Shown: positions 44,694 to 53,127, numbered from the stretch's first letter. The stretch is 64,000 nucleotides of DNA from Paludisphaera mucosa (GCF_029589435.1 NZ_JARRAG010000001.1:1354808-1418807); one strand, 5' to 3'. Numbers and translations are program-made. Notes: generated from the sequence alone by a model not told the origin.

Positions 44694-45221
44694 TTGCAAG
44701 TCACCATCTCGCTCCCGACGCGCGAGCAGCTCGCGATCGCCCTGGTCTCGATGGTCCTGGCGGGCCTGACGGCGACGATCGTGAACCGCGTCCAGCGCCC
44801 CGACGTCCCCGCCCCGGCCCCCTCGCCGTACGCGCCGACGCCGGCCCCGACCCCCTACACGCCGCCGCCGGCCCCGCCCTCGCCCGACTGGATCCCGACG
44901 CCGACGCCCAGGCCGGCGGTGGACCCGGACGCCGGGCCGGCGGCGGCGGGCCGCTCCTACGCCGCCGCCCTGGTCCGGGGCTACTCCGCCGGCTGGCGGA
45001 CGGCCGCCGACAAGCTGGAGGCCGGGGCCGCGATCCCCGACGCCCTGGCCGCCGTCGGCCCCGCCTGGACCGCCTACCGCGTGCCGTTCTTCGACCGCGA
45101 CGTCCAGCCCGTCTTCGACCAGGTCGTCCCCTCCGACTCGCCGCCCGCCGCGGTGACGCCCGACAAGCGACGGGCCCTCGCCCGGGCGTTCCGGGCGTTC
45201 GCGGCCGGGCTCGCCCCGTAG
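44694..45221 (+). CDS. Membrane-anchored Pro-rich prophage protein
   Basis: A 175-residue protein from TTG 44694. One hydrophobic helix near the start (LAIALVSMVLAGLTATIV) is followed by a Pro/Ala/Thr-rich linker (PYAPTPAPTPYTPPPAPPSP) and then a soluble helical domain (GRSYAAALVRGYSAGWRTAA). It resembles a signal-anchor protein with an extracytoplasmic domain. Location between capsid and decoration genes is unusual; a lysis or host-interaction role is possible but not shown. Confidence 0.6.
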   Translation: MQVTISLPTREQLAIALVSMVLAGLTATIVNRVQRPDVPAPAPSPYAPTPAPTPYTPPPAPPSPDWIPTPTPRPAVDPDAGPAAAGRSYAAALVRGYSAGWRTAADKLEAGAAIPDALAAVGPAWTAYRVPFFDRDVQPVFDQVVPSDSPPAAVTPDKRRALARAFRAFAAGLAP

Positions 45222-45280
45222 CCTCCGCCCGCCGCCGCCGCCGCCGTCCCTCCCCCCTTCCATCACATCGAGGATCACGC

Positions 45281-45730
45281 ATGTTCCGCCACAACATCAC
45301 CCGAGTGGTCGGCATCGACGTCGCGATCGACCCGGTCGCCGCCGGCGCGACGGACGCGAACGGCAAGGTGATCGACACCCTGGGGTACGAGTCGATCGCG
45401 TTCGCGATCAACATCGGCACCATCACGAGCACCGCCGTCACCGGCCTGAAGATCCAGAGCGGCGCGCTCGCCAACGGGTCGGACATGGCCGACGTCGCCG
45501 GCTCCGCCGTGGCGATCGCCGACACGCAGTCCAACAAGGTCGCCTGGTCGGCCGAGGTCCACCGGCCCTCGAAGCGGTACGTCCGCGTCGTGGTCACCCG
45601 GGCCACCGCGAACGCCGTCGTCGCCGGCGGGGTCGCGATCCTGGGCCGGGCCGGGTACCAGCCCGCCGCCGCCGGCGCGAACCAGGCCGCCACCACGCCC
45701 GCCGTCCCCCCCGTCCTGCTCAACGCCTGA
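45281..45730 (+). CDS. Probable capsid decoration or head fibre protein
   Basis: A 149-residue beta-rich protein rich in Ala, Val and Thr (VVGIDVAIDPVAAGATDANG, GTITSTAVTGLKIQSGALAN, VRVVVTRATANAVVAGGVAI). Small beta proteins directly after the major capsid gene are usually head decoration or stabilising proteins. GAGGATCACGC upstream of ATG 45281 fits a ribosome binding site. No family signature is certain. Confidence 0.55.
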   Translation: MFRHNITRVVGIDVAIDPVAAGATDANGKVIDTLGYESIAFAINIGTITSTAVTGLKIQSGALANGSDMADVAGSAVAIADTQSNKVAWSAEVHRPSKRYVRVVVTRATANAVVAGGVAILGRAGYQPAAAGANQAATTPAVPPVLLNA

Positions 45731-45748
45731 TCCACCCGAGGCCCGACC

Positions 45749-46327
45749 ATGCCCGAAACCTACGCCGACCTGGCGACGGTCCTGCTGGCCTGGCCGGGCC
45801 TCGCGACCGGCCGCGACCCGATCGAGCAGCAGGCGATCGTCGACGACGCCAACGCCGCCGTCCGGGACTTCGTCGACCGCGACCTGCTCATGGCCGAGCG
45901 GACCGAGGTCCTCTCCGGCCGCGGGACCGCCCGCCTCTGGCTCTCCGTGAAGCCGGTCCTCTCGGTCGACGCCGTCTCGCTCTGGGGCTCGCCGATCGAC
46001 GGCGGCCCCGGCGAGGGCTGGGACTTCGACCCCGACTCCGGCTGCCTGGTGCGGGGCCGCCGCCTCTCCGCCGTCCGCTTCGGGCCCAAGTGGCCGGCGG
46101 GCTTCCGCAACGTCTCCGTCCGCTACACCGCCGGATACGACGCCGTCCCCGGGGCCGTGCGGCGGGCGACGATCCTGGCCGCCCGGGCGCTGCACGCGAT
46201 GGCGGAGTCGGCCGGGCCCTACAAGAGCGAGTCGCTGGGCGACTGGTCCTACACCCAGGCCGACTCCAAGCCGTTCCTCCGGGACGCCGCCGGCCTGCTC
46301 CTCCCCTACCGTCGCGTCGGGGTCTGA
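45749..46327 (+). CDS. Head-tail connector (gp6-like) protein
   Basis: A 192-residue protein whose opening (MPETYADLATVLLAWPGLA) and early helices (QQAIVDDANAAVRDFVDRDL) match the gp6/gp15-like connectors that bind below the portal. A beta insert follows (RGTARLWLSVKPVLSVDAVS), then VSVRYTAGYDAVPGAVRRATILAAR, typical of these adaptors, and a C-terminus with SWSYTQADSK-like residues. It is separated from the next gene by only 3 bp. Confidence 0.75.
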   Translation: MPETYADLATVLLAWPGLATGRDPIEQQAIVDDANAAVRDFVDRDLLMAERTEVLSGRGTARLWLSVKPVLSVDAVSLWGSPIDGGPGEGWDFDPDSGCLVRGRRLSAVRFGPKWPAGFRNVSVRYTAGYDAVPGAVRRATILAARALHAMAESAGPYKSESLGDWSYTQADSKPFLRDAAGLLLPYRRVGV

Positions 46328-46330
46328 CCC

Positions 46331-46696
46331 ATGCTGACCGACATGCTCGACGACCTGGCGACGATCTCGTCGCTGCCCGTCGCCCGCACCCCCTCGGGGG
46401 CCGCGTCCCGCTCCGCCCCGGTCCTGCTGGCCGAGGGCGTCGCGTGCAAGGTGCGGCGGACCGCCGCCGCCCTGGCCTACGGCAAGTCGCCGCGCGACGA
46501 CGCGCGACGCCAGAAGGTCGACGCCCGGATCTACTTCGCCGGCGACCCGCTCGCCGCCCTGGACCCGCCGCTCCGCCTCTCCACCGGGCACCGCATCGCC
46601 GCCGCCGGCGAGACGTTCGCCGTCCTGGGCGTCGTCGACGTGAACAACATGGGCCGGCTCCTGCACGTGGACTGCGAGGCCGTCGCCGATGCCTGA
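46331..46696 (+). CDS. Head closure / head-tail adaptor protein
   Basis: A 121-residue protein of the stopper type. The C-terminal half (KVDARIYFAGDPLAALDPPL, RIAAAGETFAVLGVVDVNN) has the beta-barrel pattern and the R-I-x-x-x-G-x-x-F-x-V-x-G-V-x-D motif found in gp16/gpFII-like closure proteins. Position between connector and gp10-like genes supports this. It overlaps the next gene by 8 bp. Confidence 0.7.
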   Translation: MLTDMLDDLATISSLPVARTPSGAASRSAPVLLAEGVACKVRRTAAALAYGKSPRDDARRQKVDARIYFAGDPLAALDPPLRLSTGHRIAAAGETFAVLGVVDVNNMGRLLHVDCEAVADA

Positions 46697-47117
46697 CGCC
46701 GAGCTGGAATGGCACGGCGACGAGGCCCTGGCGATGATCCGGGCCCGCGTCGTGCGCTGCCTCCACCGCGCGGCGATCGCCGTGAAGAACCGGGCGAAGG
46801 AGCTGCTCTCCGTGGCCGGCACCGGCCGCGTCGACGGCAAGACGGCCCGCAACGCGAAGGGCCATTTCAAGGCGACGGTCACGCGCTCGAAGCCGGGCGA
46901 GCCGCCCCGGAAGCAGACGGGCCTGCTCCGATCCAAGGTCGCCCACGAGGTCGACGAGGCGACCCTGACCGCGCGGGTCGGCACCAACCTGGAATACGGC
47001 AGGCACCTGGAGCTGGGGACGAAGCGGGGGCTGGCCCCGCGGCCCTGGCTCCGCCGGGCCCTGGCCGAGGTCGCCGCCCGCGTCGAGCAGCTCCTGGACG
47101 GCCTGGGCGAGCCCTGA
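46689..47117 (+). CDS. HK97 gp10-like tail component
   Basis: A 142-residue protein: helical N-terminus with basic residues (CLHRAAIAVKNRAKELLSVA), the PPRKQTGLLRSKVAHEVDE block, and the diagnostic YGRHLELGTKRGLAPRPWLR ending, which corresponds to the Y-A-x-x-x-E-F-G-T...P-R-P-F-x family signature. Known homologues occur at the head-tail junction or tail completion stage. Starts within the end of the previous gene. Confidence 0.85.
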   Translation: MPDAELEWHGDEALAMIRARVVRCLHRAAIAVKNRAKELLSVAGTGRVDGKTARNAKGHFKATVTRSKPGEPPRKQTGLLRSKVAHEVDEATLTARVGTNLEYGRHLELGTKRGLAPRPWLRRALAEVAARVEQLLDGLGEP

Positions 47118-47168
47118 CCGCCCGCCCGCCGCCGCCCCCGCCCCTCCCCACCCCCACAAGGCGAAACC

Positions 47169-48587
47169 ATGTCGACGCCGCTCTACATCGACGAAGCCGT
47201 CTCGACGGCCGCCGACCCGGGCCGGGCCCTCGGCGGCTCGACCATCAAGGTGGCCGCCGGCGACGGGGCGAAGTTCGTGCACCCGACGCTGGGCCCCCCG
47301 TCCCCCACCCGGCCGCTCCGCATCCAGACGGGCCCGGCCGACGCCCCGGCCGTCGGCTACTTCCTGTGCACCGGCCGGAGCGGCGACGACCTGACGGTCG
47401 CGGTCGCCGCCGGCAAGACGGACCAGCCGGTCGACGTCGGCGACCAGGTCTCCGCCGGCTGGGTCGCGGCCGACGCCGACGAGCTGTACGCCACGATCGC
47501 GAACGCCGTCGTCGGCAAGCTGGCCGCCGGCGGCGGCGTCACCATCACCGGGGCCGGGACGGCCGCCTCCCCCTACACGATCGCCGCGACGGGCGGCTCC
47601 GGCGGCTCCGGCACGGTGACGAGCGTGAACCTCACGGTCCCCGCCGGCCTGAGCGTCACCGGCGGGCCCGTCACCGGCGCGGGGACGTTCGCGATCGCGA
47701 CGACCCTCTCCGGCGTGATCGTGGGCACCGGCTCCGGGTTCGCGGCCGGGGCCGCGGGGACCGACTACGTCTCGCCCGCGGGGCTGGCCTCCGCCCTCTC
47801 CCCCTACGCCACGACGGCCGCCGTGGGCGCCGTCCTGGGCTCCTACGTTACCGCGACGACGCTCTCCTCCACCCTGTCCGGCTACGCCACCACGACGGCC
47901 CTGACGGCGGGCCTGGGGACGAAGCAGGGGACGATCACCACCGGCTCGACGTCGCAGTACCTGAAGGGCGACCTGAGCCTGGGGACGTTCGCGACCGACG
48001 TGGTCGCGGCGATGTCCTCCACCCTCTCGGGCTACGTCACGTCGTCCGCCCTGACGACGGCCCTGGGCTCCTACGTCACGTCCACCAGCCTGACGACGAC
48101 GCTGGGCTCCTACGCCTTGCTCTTGACCGCCCAGACCCTCAAAGACAAGTCGGTCCAGGCCAGCTCGACCGGCGACTCCCTGAAGATCCTGAACCAGGTG
48201 GGGACGCTCGCGAGCGCCTTCGACGCCGACGGCTTCGGCGGCGACGACGAGCTGGTCTTCCTGCTCGCCCAGGGCGTCGACCTGACGACCGGCACCGGCC
48301 TGTATCCCAACGGCCTGGTGGCCGACTGCACCGGCAAGGTCACGTCCATCTCGGTCGTCTTCCGCGTCAACGGCGGCTCGGGCGGGGCCACCGTCGTCGT
48401 CACCAAGAACGGCACCACGATCGCGACCCTGACCGTCTCGACCTCGACGACGACCCTGGTCAGGACGACGACGATCAGCGATACGGCGATCGCCAGCGGG
48501 GACGTCTACAACGTCAACGTCACCAGCGTCGGCTCCGCGGTGCAGTACGGGCGGCTGTTCATCAAGCACACGCGGAGGAACCGCTGA
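47169..48587 (+). CDS. Repetitive tail fibre-like protein
   Basis: A 472-residue protein. After a globular N-terminal domain (about 1-110) comes a Gly/Ser/Thr repeat region containing GTVTSVNLTVPAGLSVTGGP, LSPYATTAAVGAVLGSYVTA and three to four near-repeats of the form (S/T)TLSGY(A/V)T(T/S)(T/S)ALTxxLGSYV. This is the pattern of trimeric tail fibre shafts. A C-terminal beta domain (ISVVFRVNGGSGGATVVVTK) could be the tip. Such fibres bind the host. Its position before the tail tube genes, instead of after the tape measure, is unusual. Confidence 0.72.
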   Translation: MSTPLYIDEAVSTAADPGRALGGSTIKVAAGDGAKFVHPTLGPPSPTRPLRIQTGPADAPAVGYFLCTGRSGDDLTVAVAAGKTDQPVDVGDQVSAGWVAADADELYATIANAVVGKLAAGGGVTITGAGTAASPYTIAATGGSGGSGTVTSVNLTVPAGLSVTGGPVTGAGTFAIATTLSGVIVGTGSGFAAGAAGTDYVSPAGLASALSPYATTAAVGAVLGSYVTATTLSSTLSGYATTTALTAGLGTKQGTITTGSTSQYLKGDLSLGTFATDVVAAMSSTLSGYVTSSALTTALGSYVTSTSLTTTLGSYALLLTAQTLKDKSVQASSTGDSLKILNQVGTLASAFDADGFGGDDELVFLLAQGVDLTTGTGLYPNGLVADCTGKVTSISVVFRVNGGSGGATVVVTKNGTTIATLTVSTSTTTLVRTTTISDTAIASGDVYNVNVTSVGSAVQYGRLFIKHTRRNR

Positions 48588-49180
48588 TGCCGGGCGCCGC
48601 GTATCTCGGCCTCGACAAGGCCGCCAAGGGGTCCTGGAAGGACGGCACCGGGTTCGCCCGCCGCGGCGGCTACGGATACCGCTTCTGCTCCGGCAACGCC
48701 ACGTTCTTCAACTCGATGCCCGCGGGCTTTTCGGTCGCCGTCTCCTCGCCGACGACGGTGGCCTATTACGACTCCGGGACGCCGACGACGGCGTCGCTCC
48801 AGACGCCGACCACCGGCCAGTCCACCTGGCTGATGTATACGTTGGGCGCGAACGGCGTGATCGACTACGACCTCACCGCCCCGGGCTCGGAGTGGATCTA
48901 CGCCTCGGTCTATTGCTATGAGTTGTCCGGCGGCGCCCGGATCCAGAAGGTCGAGGTCTACGACGGGGCCACCTTGCTGGCGACCGGGGCCGATTCGACC
49001 GTCGTGGTGCCGGGCGTCTGGTACGTCTTCCGGGTCTGGGGGTCGGTGAAGTTCCGCGTCGGCATGGTCAATTCGTTGAGCTACGGCGTGGCGACCTCCG
49101 GCATCTTCCTGGACCGCTTCCTGCCCCACTACGCCGGCGGCGCCGCACCCGCCGCCGCCTTCGGCCATCTCGCCCTCTAA
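48587..49180 (+). CDS. Probable structural/adhesin protein
   Basis: A 197-residue beta-rich protein whose ATG overlaps the TGA of the fibre gene by one base (TGATG). Segments such as GYRFCSGNATFFNSMPAGFS, WIYASVYCYELSGGARIQKV and VYDGATLLATGADSTVVVPG suggest a jelly-roll or lectin-like domain. Coupling to the fibre gene suggests a fibre tip, accessory receptor-binding protein or chaperone. The family is not recognised. Confidence 0.6.
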   Translation: MPGAAYLGLDKAAKGSWKDGTGFARRGGYGYRFCSGNATFFNSMPAGFSVAVSSPTTVAYYDSGTPTTASLQTPTTGQSTWLMYTLGANGVIDYDLTAPGSEWIYASVYCYELSGGARIQKVEVYDGATLLATGADSTVVVPGVWYVFRVWGSVKFRVGMVNSLSYGVATSGIFLDRFLPHYAGGAAPAAAFGHLAL

Positions 49181-49204
49181 CCCCAGCCCACCGGAGCCCC
49201 GCCC

Positions 49205-49732
49205 ATGGCGCTCGTCGGACCGCACTACCACGCCGAGACCGTGACGACGTTCCCGGCCGCCTACGCCCCGCTGAACGACCTCCGAATCCTGTTCCGGACC
49301 GGCGGCCAGATCCTCCTGACCTACGACGTCTTCTCGTCGAAGGAGGCGTTCGAGTCGCCGACCGGCGGCCGGATCGGCTGGGTCGAGATCCCGCTCCAGC
49401 AGGGGCCGACGCCGGCCGTCCTGGGCCAACGGCCCGAGCTGACGCCCTTCGTCCCCGCGGTCGTCGAGCGGGTCGTGATCCGCGAGCCCGGGACCAACGG
49501 CCCCGACGACTTCGGCGAGGCCTCGGAGCGGATCGTGACGCCGGCGGTGGAGCCGACCTACGGGCCGGCCCCCGTCATCGCCCCCGCCCGCCCCGGGGTG
49601 AAGCAGATCATCGCCGAGAACCCGGACCTGTTCGAGAAGATCCGGGCGCTGGCGGACGCCCTGGCCGCCGCCGAGCCGGCCTTCGCGGGCTGGGTCGCCG
49701 TCCCGAGCCCCTACGAGACCAAGGGGGCCTGA
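49205..49732 (+). CDS. Hypothetical structural prophage protein
   Basis: A 175-residue protein beginning MALVGPHYHAETVTTFPAAY. The body includes ILFRTGGQILLTYDVFSSKE and a Pro/Glu-rich segment, and the C-terminus (VKQIIAENPDLFEKIRALAD) is a helix. No family is recognised. Part of the same three-gene block as the fibre-like genes. Confidence 0.5.
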   Translation: MALVGPHYHAETVTTFPAAYAPLNDLRILFRTGGQILLTYDVFSSKEAFESPTGGRIGWVEIPLQQGPTPAVLGQRPELTPFVPAVVERVVIREPGTNGPDDFGEASERIVTPAVEPTYGPAPVIAPARPGVKQIIAENPDLFEKIRALADALAAAEPAFAGWVAVPSPYETKGA

Positions 49733-49735
49733 CCC

Positions 49736-50275
49736 ATGATCCTCGGCGCGCTCCGCCCCCTGGGCCGGCTCCGCCCCCTGGGCTGGCTGGACGCCTACGG
49801 CCCCTCCCCGCCCGGCCCGTCGACCTACGACGCCGGCTCCCTGGTCGACGCCCTGCAACTCTGGTGGGCCGACCAGGACGCGCTGCACGGCCTGGTCGCG
49901 GCCTACGACCCGGGCGGCGACGCCGAGCCCTACGCCGCCCTCTGGCACGTCGAGGCCCCCGAGGGCCAGGACCTCCCCTACGTCGTGGTCTTCACCGCGG
50001 CCGAGGCGGAGGAGCAGCGGACGACCGCCTGGGCCTGCCTGACGACGGTCCTCCAGTTCAACTTCCACGCCCACACGCCGGACGCCGCCGCCGCCGTCCG
50101 CAAGGCGTTCCGGGCCGCCGTCAAGGGGGCCCCGCTCGCCGTCGACGGCCTGACCGTCCGGCACGTCCTCCCCTCCGGCCAGTCGCTCCAGGTCGGCGAA
50201 GGGTTCGCCCCCGGGGGCCGCGACTCCTGGGTCGCCACGCTCGAAGTCGAGATCCCCCACGAGGTCGATTACTAA
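49736..50275 (+). CDS. Tail terminator-like protein
   Basis: A 179-residue protein. The pattern resembles tail terminators (lambda gpU / DUF3168 group): DALQLWWADQDALHGLVAAY, then LPYVVVFTAAEAEEQRTTA, VLQFNFHAHTPDAAAAVRKA and a final beta strand WVATLEVEIPHEVDY. It caps the tail tube and joins the head. It lies immediately before the tail tube gene, the usual order. Assigned mainly by order and general pattern. Confidence 0.65.
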   Translation: MILGALRPLGRLRPLGWLDAYGPSPPGPSTYDAGSLVDALQLWWADQDALHGLVAAYDPGGDAEPYAALWHVEAPEGQDLPYVVVFTAAEAEEQRTTAWACLTTVLQFNFHAHTPDAAAAVRKAFRAAVKGAPLAVDGLTVRHVLPSGQSLQVGEGFAPGGRDSWVATLEVEIPHEVDY

Positions 50276-50290
50276 TCAGCGAGGGTTCAA

Positions 50291-50707
50291 ATGTCCAAGG
50301 GTTATTCGGGCGTCGACGGCAAGGTCCTGATCGGGGCCGTCGACTGCGACGTCATGGGCTGGTCCGCCGACGTCGGCAACAACACCTGGGACTCGACGAC
50401 CACCGGCGACGCGGGCTGGGACGACGTCTCGGCCTCGACGTCGAACGTGAAGGGCTCGTTCGACATGCTCTACTCGTCGGACAAGCCGGCGCTGGAGCCG
50501 ACCTCCGCCACGCCCCCGGGCGTCGGCGTCCGCCAGGGCAAGACGGTCGCCGTCCTCCACCTGAACATCAACGAGACCGACGGCGTCGAGCTGAGCGGCG
50601 CGGCCCTGCTGACCAAGATCAGCATCAAGAGCCAGGTGAAGGGCGGGACGATCCTGACCGTCTCGTTCGAGTCGAAGGGCGCCTGGGTCCTCCCCGGCGA
50701 CGCCTGA
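50291..50707 (+). CDS. Major tail tube protein
   Basis: A 138-residue beta-rich protein. The sequence MSKGYSGVDGKVLIGAVDCD, GDAGWDDVSASTSNVKGSFD and VAVLHLNINETDGVELSGAA fits the small major tail proteins of siphoviruses, where a beta sandwich with a long loop polymerises into hexameric rings. GAGGGTTCAA precedes ATG 50291. Order (terminator, tube, chaperones, tape measure) supports the assignment. Confidence 0.75.
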   Translation: MSKGYSGVDGKVLIGAVDCDVMGWSADVGNNTWDSTTTGDAGWDDVSASTSNVKGSFDMLYSSDKPALEPTSATPPGVGVRQGKTVAVLHLNINETDGVELSGAALLTKISIKSQVKGGTILTVSFESKGAWVLPGDA

Positions 50708-50787
50708 TCCCGCCGATGGTCGGATGGTCGCCGTCCGACCATCGCTCGCGCGCAGCCCCATCCCCTCCACCCGCCCGAGGCCCGCCC

Positions 50788-51378
50788 TTGAACCCGCCCA
50801 CGCTCGATTCGCTGATCGACGCCCCCGCCCTCGTCGTCGAGGTCGGCGGCCGGACCTACCGCTTCTCGGAGCTGACGCTCGCCGCCCTGGGCCGTCTCCA
50901 GGCCTGGATCAAGGCGACCTGCCCGCACCCGCTCGACGCCCTGAAGCCCCACCTGGAGGGCCTGACGGCGGCGGAGCGGCGGGAGCTGATCGCCGACGCC
51001 GTGGAGGCGGGCCGGAGCTGGCCGCCGCGGATCGGCACGAACGCCGCGTCGGAGCTGCTCCTGGGCACCCAGGAGGGCCAGCTCCTCGTGCTGCTGGAAG
51101 GGCTCCGGGCCCAGGAGCCGGCGGCGACCGACGCCGACGCCGAGGCCCTTTACTCGGGCCTGACGCGCGAGGTCAAGCGGGCCGCCCGCGAGGCCCGCGC
51201 CGCCTACGTCGCCGAGTGCGCGGCCCACGCCGCGGCGAGCGAGGCGGCAGAGGCCGCCGGCCTGAAGCCGACGCCGCCCCCCGCGCCGCCGAAGTTCGAC
51301 GGCGACGCCCGCATCGGCCGGATCTACGGCACCCTGTTCGGCACCTACGACCCCGAGGACGAAGGCCCAAAAGGCTGA
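50788..51378 (+). CDS. Tail assembly chaperone, G-like product
   Basis: A 196-residue protein from TTG 50788. The N-terminal part (VVEVGGRTYRFSELTLAALG) and the following helical stretch (ALKPHLEGLTAAERRELIAD) resemble the short chaperone of siphoviruses, and the C-terminal part is helical (AREARAAYVAECAAHAAASE). Immediately before its stop lies the slippery heptamer CCCAAAA; a -1 shift there extends the protein by 71 residues to 51587. The short and long forms would correspond to lambda gpG and gpGT, which coat the tape measure during tail assembly. Confidence 0.82.
   Translation: MNPPTLDSLIDAPALVVEVGGRTYRFSELTLAALGRLQAWIKATCPHPLDALKPHLEGLTAAERRELIADAVEAGRSWPPRIGTNAASELLLGTQEGQLLVLLEGLRAQEPAATDADAEALYSGLTREVKRAAREARAAYVAECAAHAAASEAAEAAGLKPTPPPAPPKFDGDARIGRIYGTLFGTYDPEDEGPKG
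51366..51372 (+). promoter_or_regulatory. Programmed -1 frameshift heptamer CCCAAAA
   Basis: The seven bases are in the correct phase (C CCA AAA in the zero frame), followed by GGC and the TGA stop. The -1 frame is open from here to 51587. The GC-rich bases downstream (GGCCGGCTCCGACGGGGCC, 51381-51399) can form a short hairpin and may stimulate slippage. Confidence 0.85.
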
Positions 51379-51404
51379 GGCGGCCGGCTCCGACGGGGCC
51401 CGCG

Positions 51405-51587
51405 ATGGACCTCGTCGACCTGGTCGCGGAGGCCGAGAGACGCCTCGGGATGCGGAAGTGGGAGTGGGCCCGCTACACGCTGACGGGCCTGGTCCACGCG
51501 CTCCGCGAGCGCGACGCCGACCCCCACGCCGGAAACATCCCCGTCGAGTCGTGGGCAGACCTGGACCGCCTGATCGGAGGCCGTTGA
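51405..51587 (+). CDS. Tail assembly chaperone extension (T-like domain, reached by -1 frameshift)
   Basis: The 60 codons from ATG 51405 give a small helical domain (DLVDLVAEAERRLGMRKWEW, RYTLTGLVHALRERDADPH). It is more likely made as the C-terminal part of a 266-residue fusion than as a free protein: the same frame is open back to the slippery site at 51366, giving 71 residues after the shift. If only the ATG were used the gene would be unusually short. Ends just before the tape measure gene, as in other siphophages. Confidence 0.75.
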   Translation: MDLVDLVAEAERRLGMRKWEWARYTLTGLVHALRERDADPHAGNIPVESWADLDRLIGGR

Positions 51588-51588
51588 C

Positions 51589-53109
51589 GTGTTCAAGCTC
51601 GCATCCTTATTCGTCGACATCAAGGCGAAGGACGACGCCCTGAAGGGGACGCTCGCCGAGACGAAGACGAGCCTCTCCGCCTGGGGCGTCGCCGCCGGCT
51701 CCGCCGTCGGCACGCTCGCCGGCCAGGCGATCGCCGCCGCCGGCTCGTCCATCGCCGGGTTCTTCGCCTCTGGCATCAAGGGGGCCGTCGACCTGAAGGA
51801 GACGATGAGCAAGGTCGACGCGATCTTCGGATCCAGCGCGGGGAAGATCACCGCCCAGGCCGACGAGATGGCCGCCAAATACGGGGTGGTGAAGCAGTCG
51901 TTCATGGACGCCGCCGCCGGGTTCGGCTCGTCGTTCAAGGCGGCCGGCCTGACCGGCGACGCCGCCGCCGACGTCGGCAACCAGCTCGCGAAGCTGGGCA
52001 TGGACATGGCCAGCTTCGGCAACGGCACGAACGAGGAGGTCTTCACCGCCCTGGGGGCCGCGCTTCGCGGCGAGTTCGACCCGCTGGAGCGGTTCAACGT
52101 GATGCTCAACGCCGACGCCGTGGCGCTGCACGCCGTCGCGATGGGGCTGGCGGCGAACAAGAACGAGGTCTCGGAGCTGGCGAAGAAGCAGGCGACGCTC
52201 GACCTCATCATGGCGAAGTCGATCGACCAGCAGGGCGACCTGGAGCGGACGGCGGGCGGCACGGCCAACCAGTGGCGGAAGCTGACCGGCGACCTCACGA
52301 ACGCCGCCGTCCAGCTCGCCGGCAAGCTGGAGCCGGCGCTCAACGCCGTGCTGGTCGCGGGCAACTCGCTGGTGGGCTCGGTGGGCCCCGGGATCGAGTG
52401 GCTGGGGGGAGTTTTCGAGTCGTTCGCGGCCGGCGTCTCGGAGGTCGTCGCGACCGTCGGCGTCCTGTGGCGGAACCTCGGGACCGTCTGGGAGATGACG
52501 ACGATCAAGGCCTCGGAGATGGGCCAGAACCTCATCGCGATCCTGGGCGTGCTCCCCGACAACGTGGGGAGGATCGCCGGCTGGATCGGCCGCAACTGGT
52601 ACAACCTCATCGCCGACGGCTTCTTCGCCCTGAAGGCGGTCTTCACCAACTTCACCGGCAACCTCGCGAGCCTGGCCGCCGCCGTCTACTCGTTCTTCAC
52701 CGACCCCCTCTCGGGCTTCGAGTTCGAGTGGACGCCGCTGCTCGACGGCTTCGAGGCGACGACGGAGAAGCTCCCCGAGATGCTCCGCCCGGCCCTGGTC
52801 GACCTCTCCGACGAGATCGCCGCCAAGGGGAAGGAGATGGAGGACCGCGAGGGGGCCCGCGCGGAGCGGATCGCGAACAAGCTGAAGGCCGCCCCGGCGA
52901 AGGGGGCGGCGGCGGCGAAGGCCGCGGAGGCCTCCGAGAAGGGGGGCCAGAGCTACGACTCGGCCGACTTCGCCCGCCGGCTGACGCTCTCGATCATGGG
53001 CGGCGACGACGTCCCGAAGAAGCAGCTCGCGGCGGCGGAGAAGACCGAAGCCAACACCCGGCGGACGGCGGAGGCGGTCGGCCGCGCGTCGGTCGCCCGG
53101 TTCACCTGA
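51589..53109 (+). CDS. Tape measure protein
   Basis: A 506-residue protein from GTG 51589 with GGAGG 12 bases upstream. The N-terminus (LFVDIKAKDDALKGTLAETK) and hydrophobic Gly/Ala-rich segment (GVAAGSAVGTLAGQAIAAAG) are standard for phage tape measures, as is FNVMLNADAVALHAVAMGL. The middle has amphipathic membrane-like segments (WEMTTIKASEMGQNLIAILG); the C-terminus is charged and helical. It sets tail length. At about 0.15 nm per residue this predicts a short tail near 75 nm (inference). Confidence 0.88.
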   Translation: MFKLASLFVDIKAKDDALKGTLAETKTSLSAWGVAAGSAVGTLAGQAIAAAGSSIAGFFASGIKGAVDLKETMSKVDAIFGSSAGKITAQADEMAAKYGVVKQSFMDAAAGFGSSFKAAGLTGDAAADVGNQLAKLGMDMASFGNGTNEEVFTALGAALRGEFDPLERFNVMLNADAVALHAVAMGLAANKNEVSELAKKQATLDLIMAKSIDQQGDLERTAGGTANQWRKLTGDLTNAAVQLAGKLEPALNAVLVAGNSLVGSVGPGIEWLGGVFESFAAGVSEVVATVGVLWRNLGTVWEMTTIKASEMGQNLIAILGVLPDNVGRIAGWIGRNWYNLIADGFFALKAVFTNFTGNLASLAAAVYSFFTDPLSGFEFEWTPLLDGFEATTEKLPEMLRPALVDLSDEIAAKGKEMEDREGARAERIANKLKAAPAKGAAAAKAAEASEKGGQSYDSADFARRLTLSIMGGDDVPKKQLAAAEKTEANTRRTAEAVGRASVARFT

Positions 53110-53127
53110 CCCCGAGGAGCCTGACGC

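Noticed and set aside
47169-49180. Diversity-generating retroelement acting on the fibre genes
   Set aside because: No reverse transcriptase, no template repeat with adenine-specific differences and no variable C-type lectin pattern was seen in the window.
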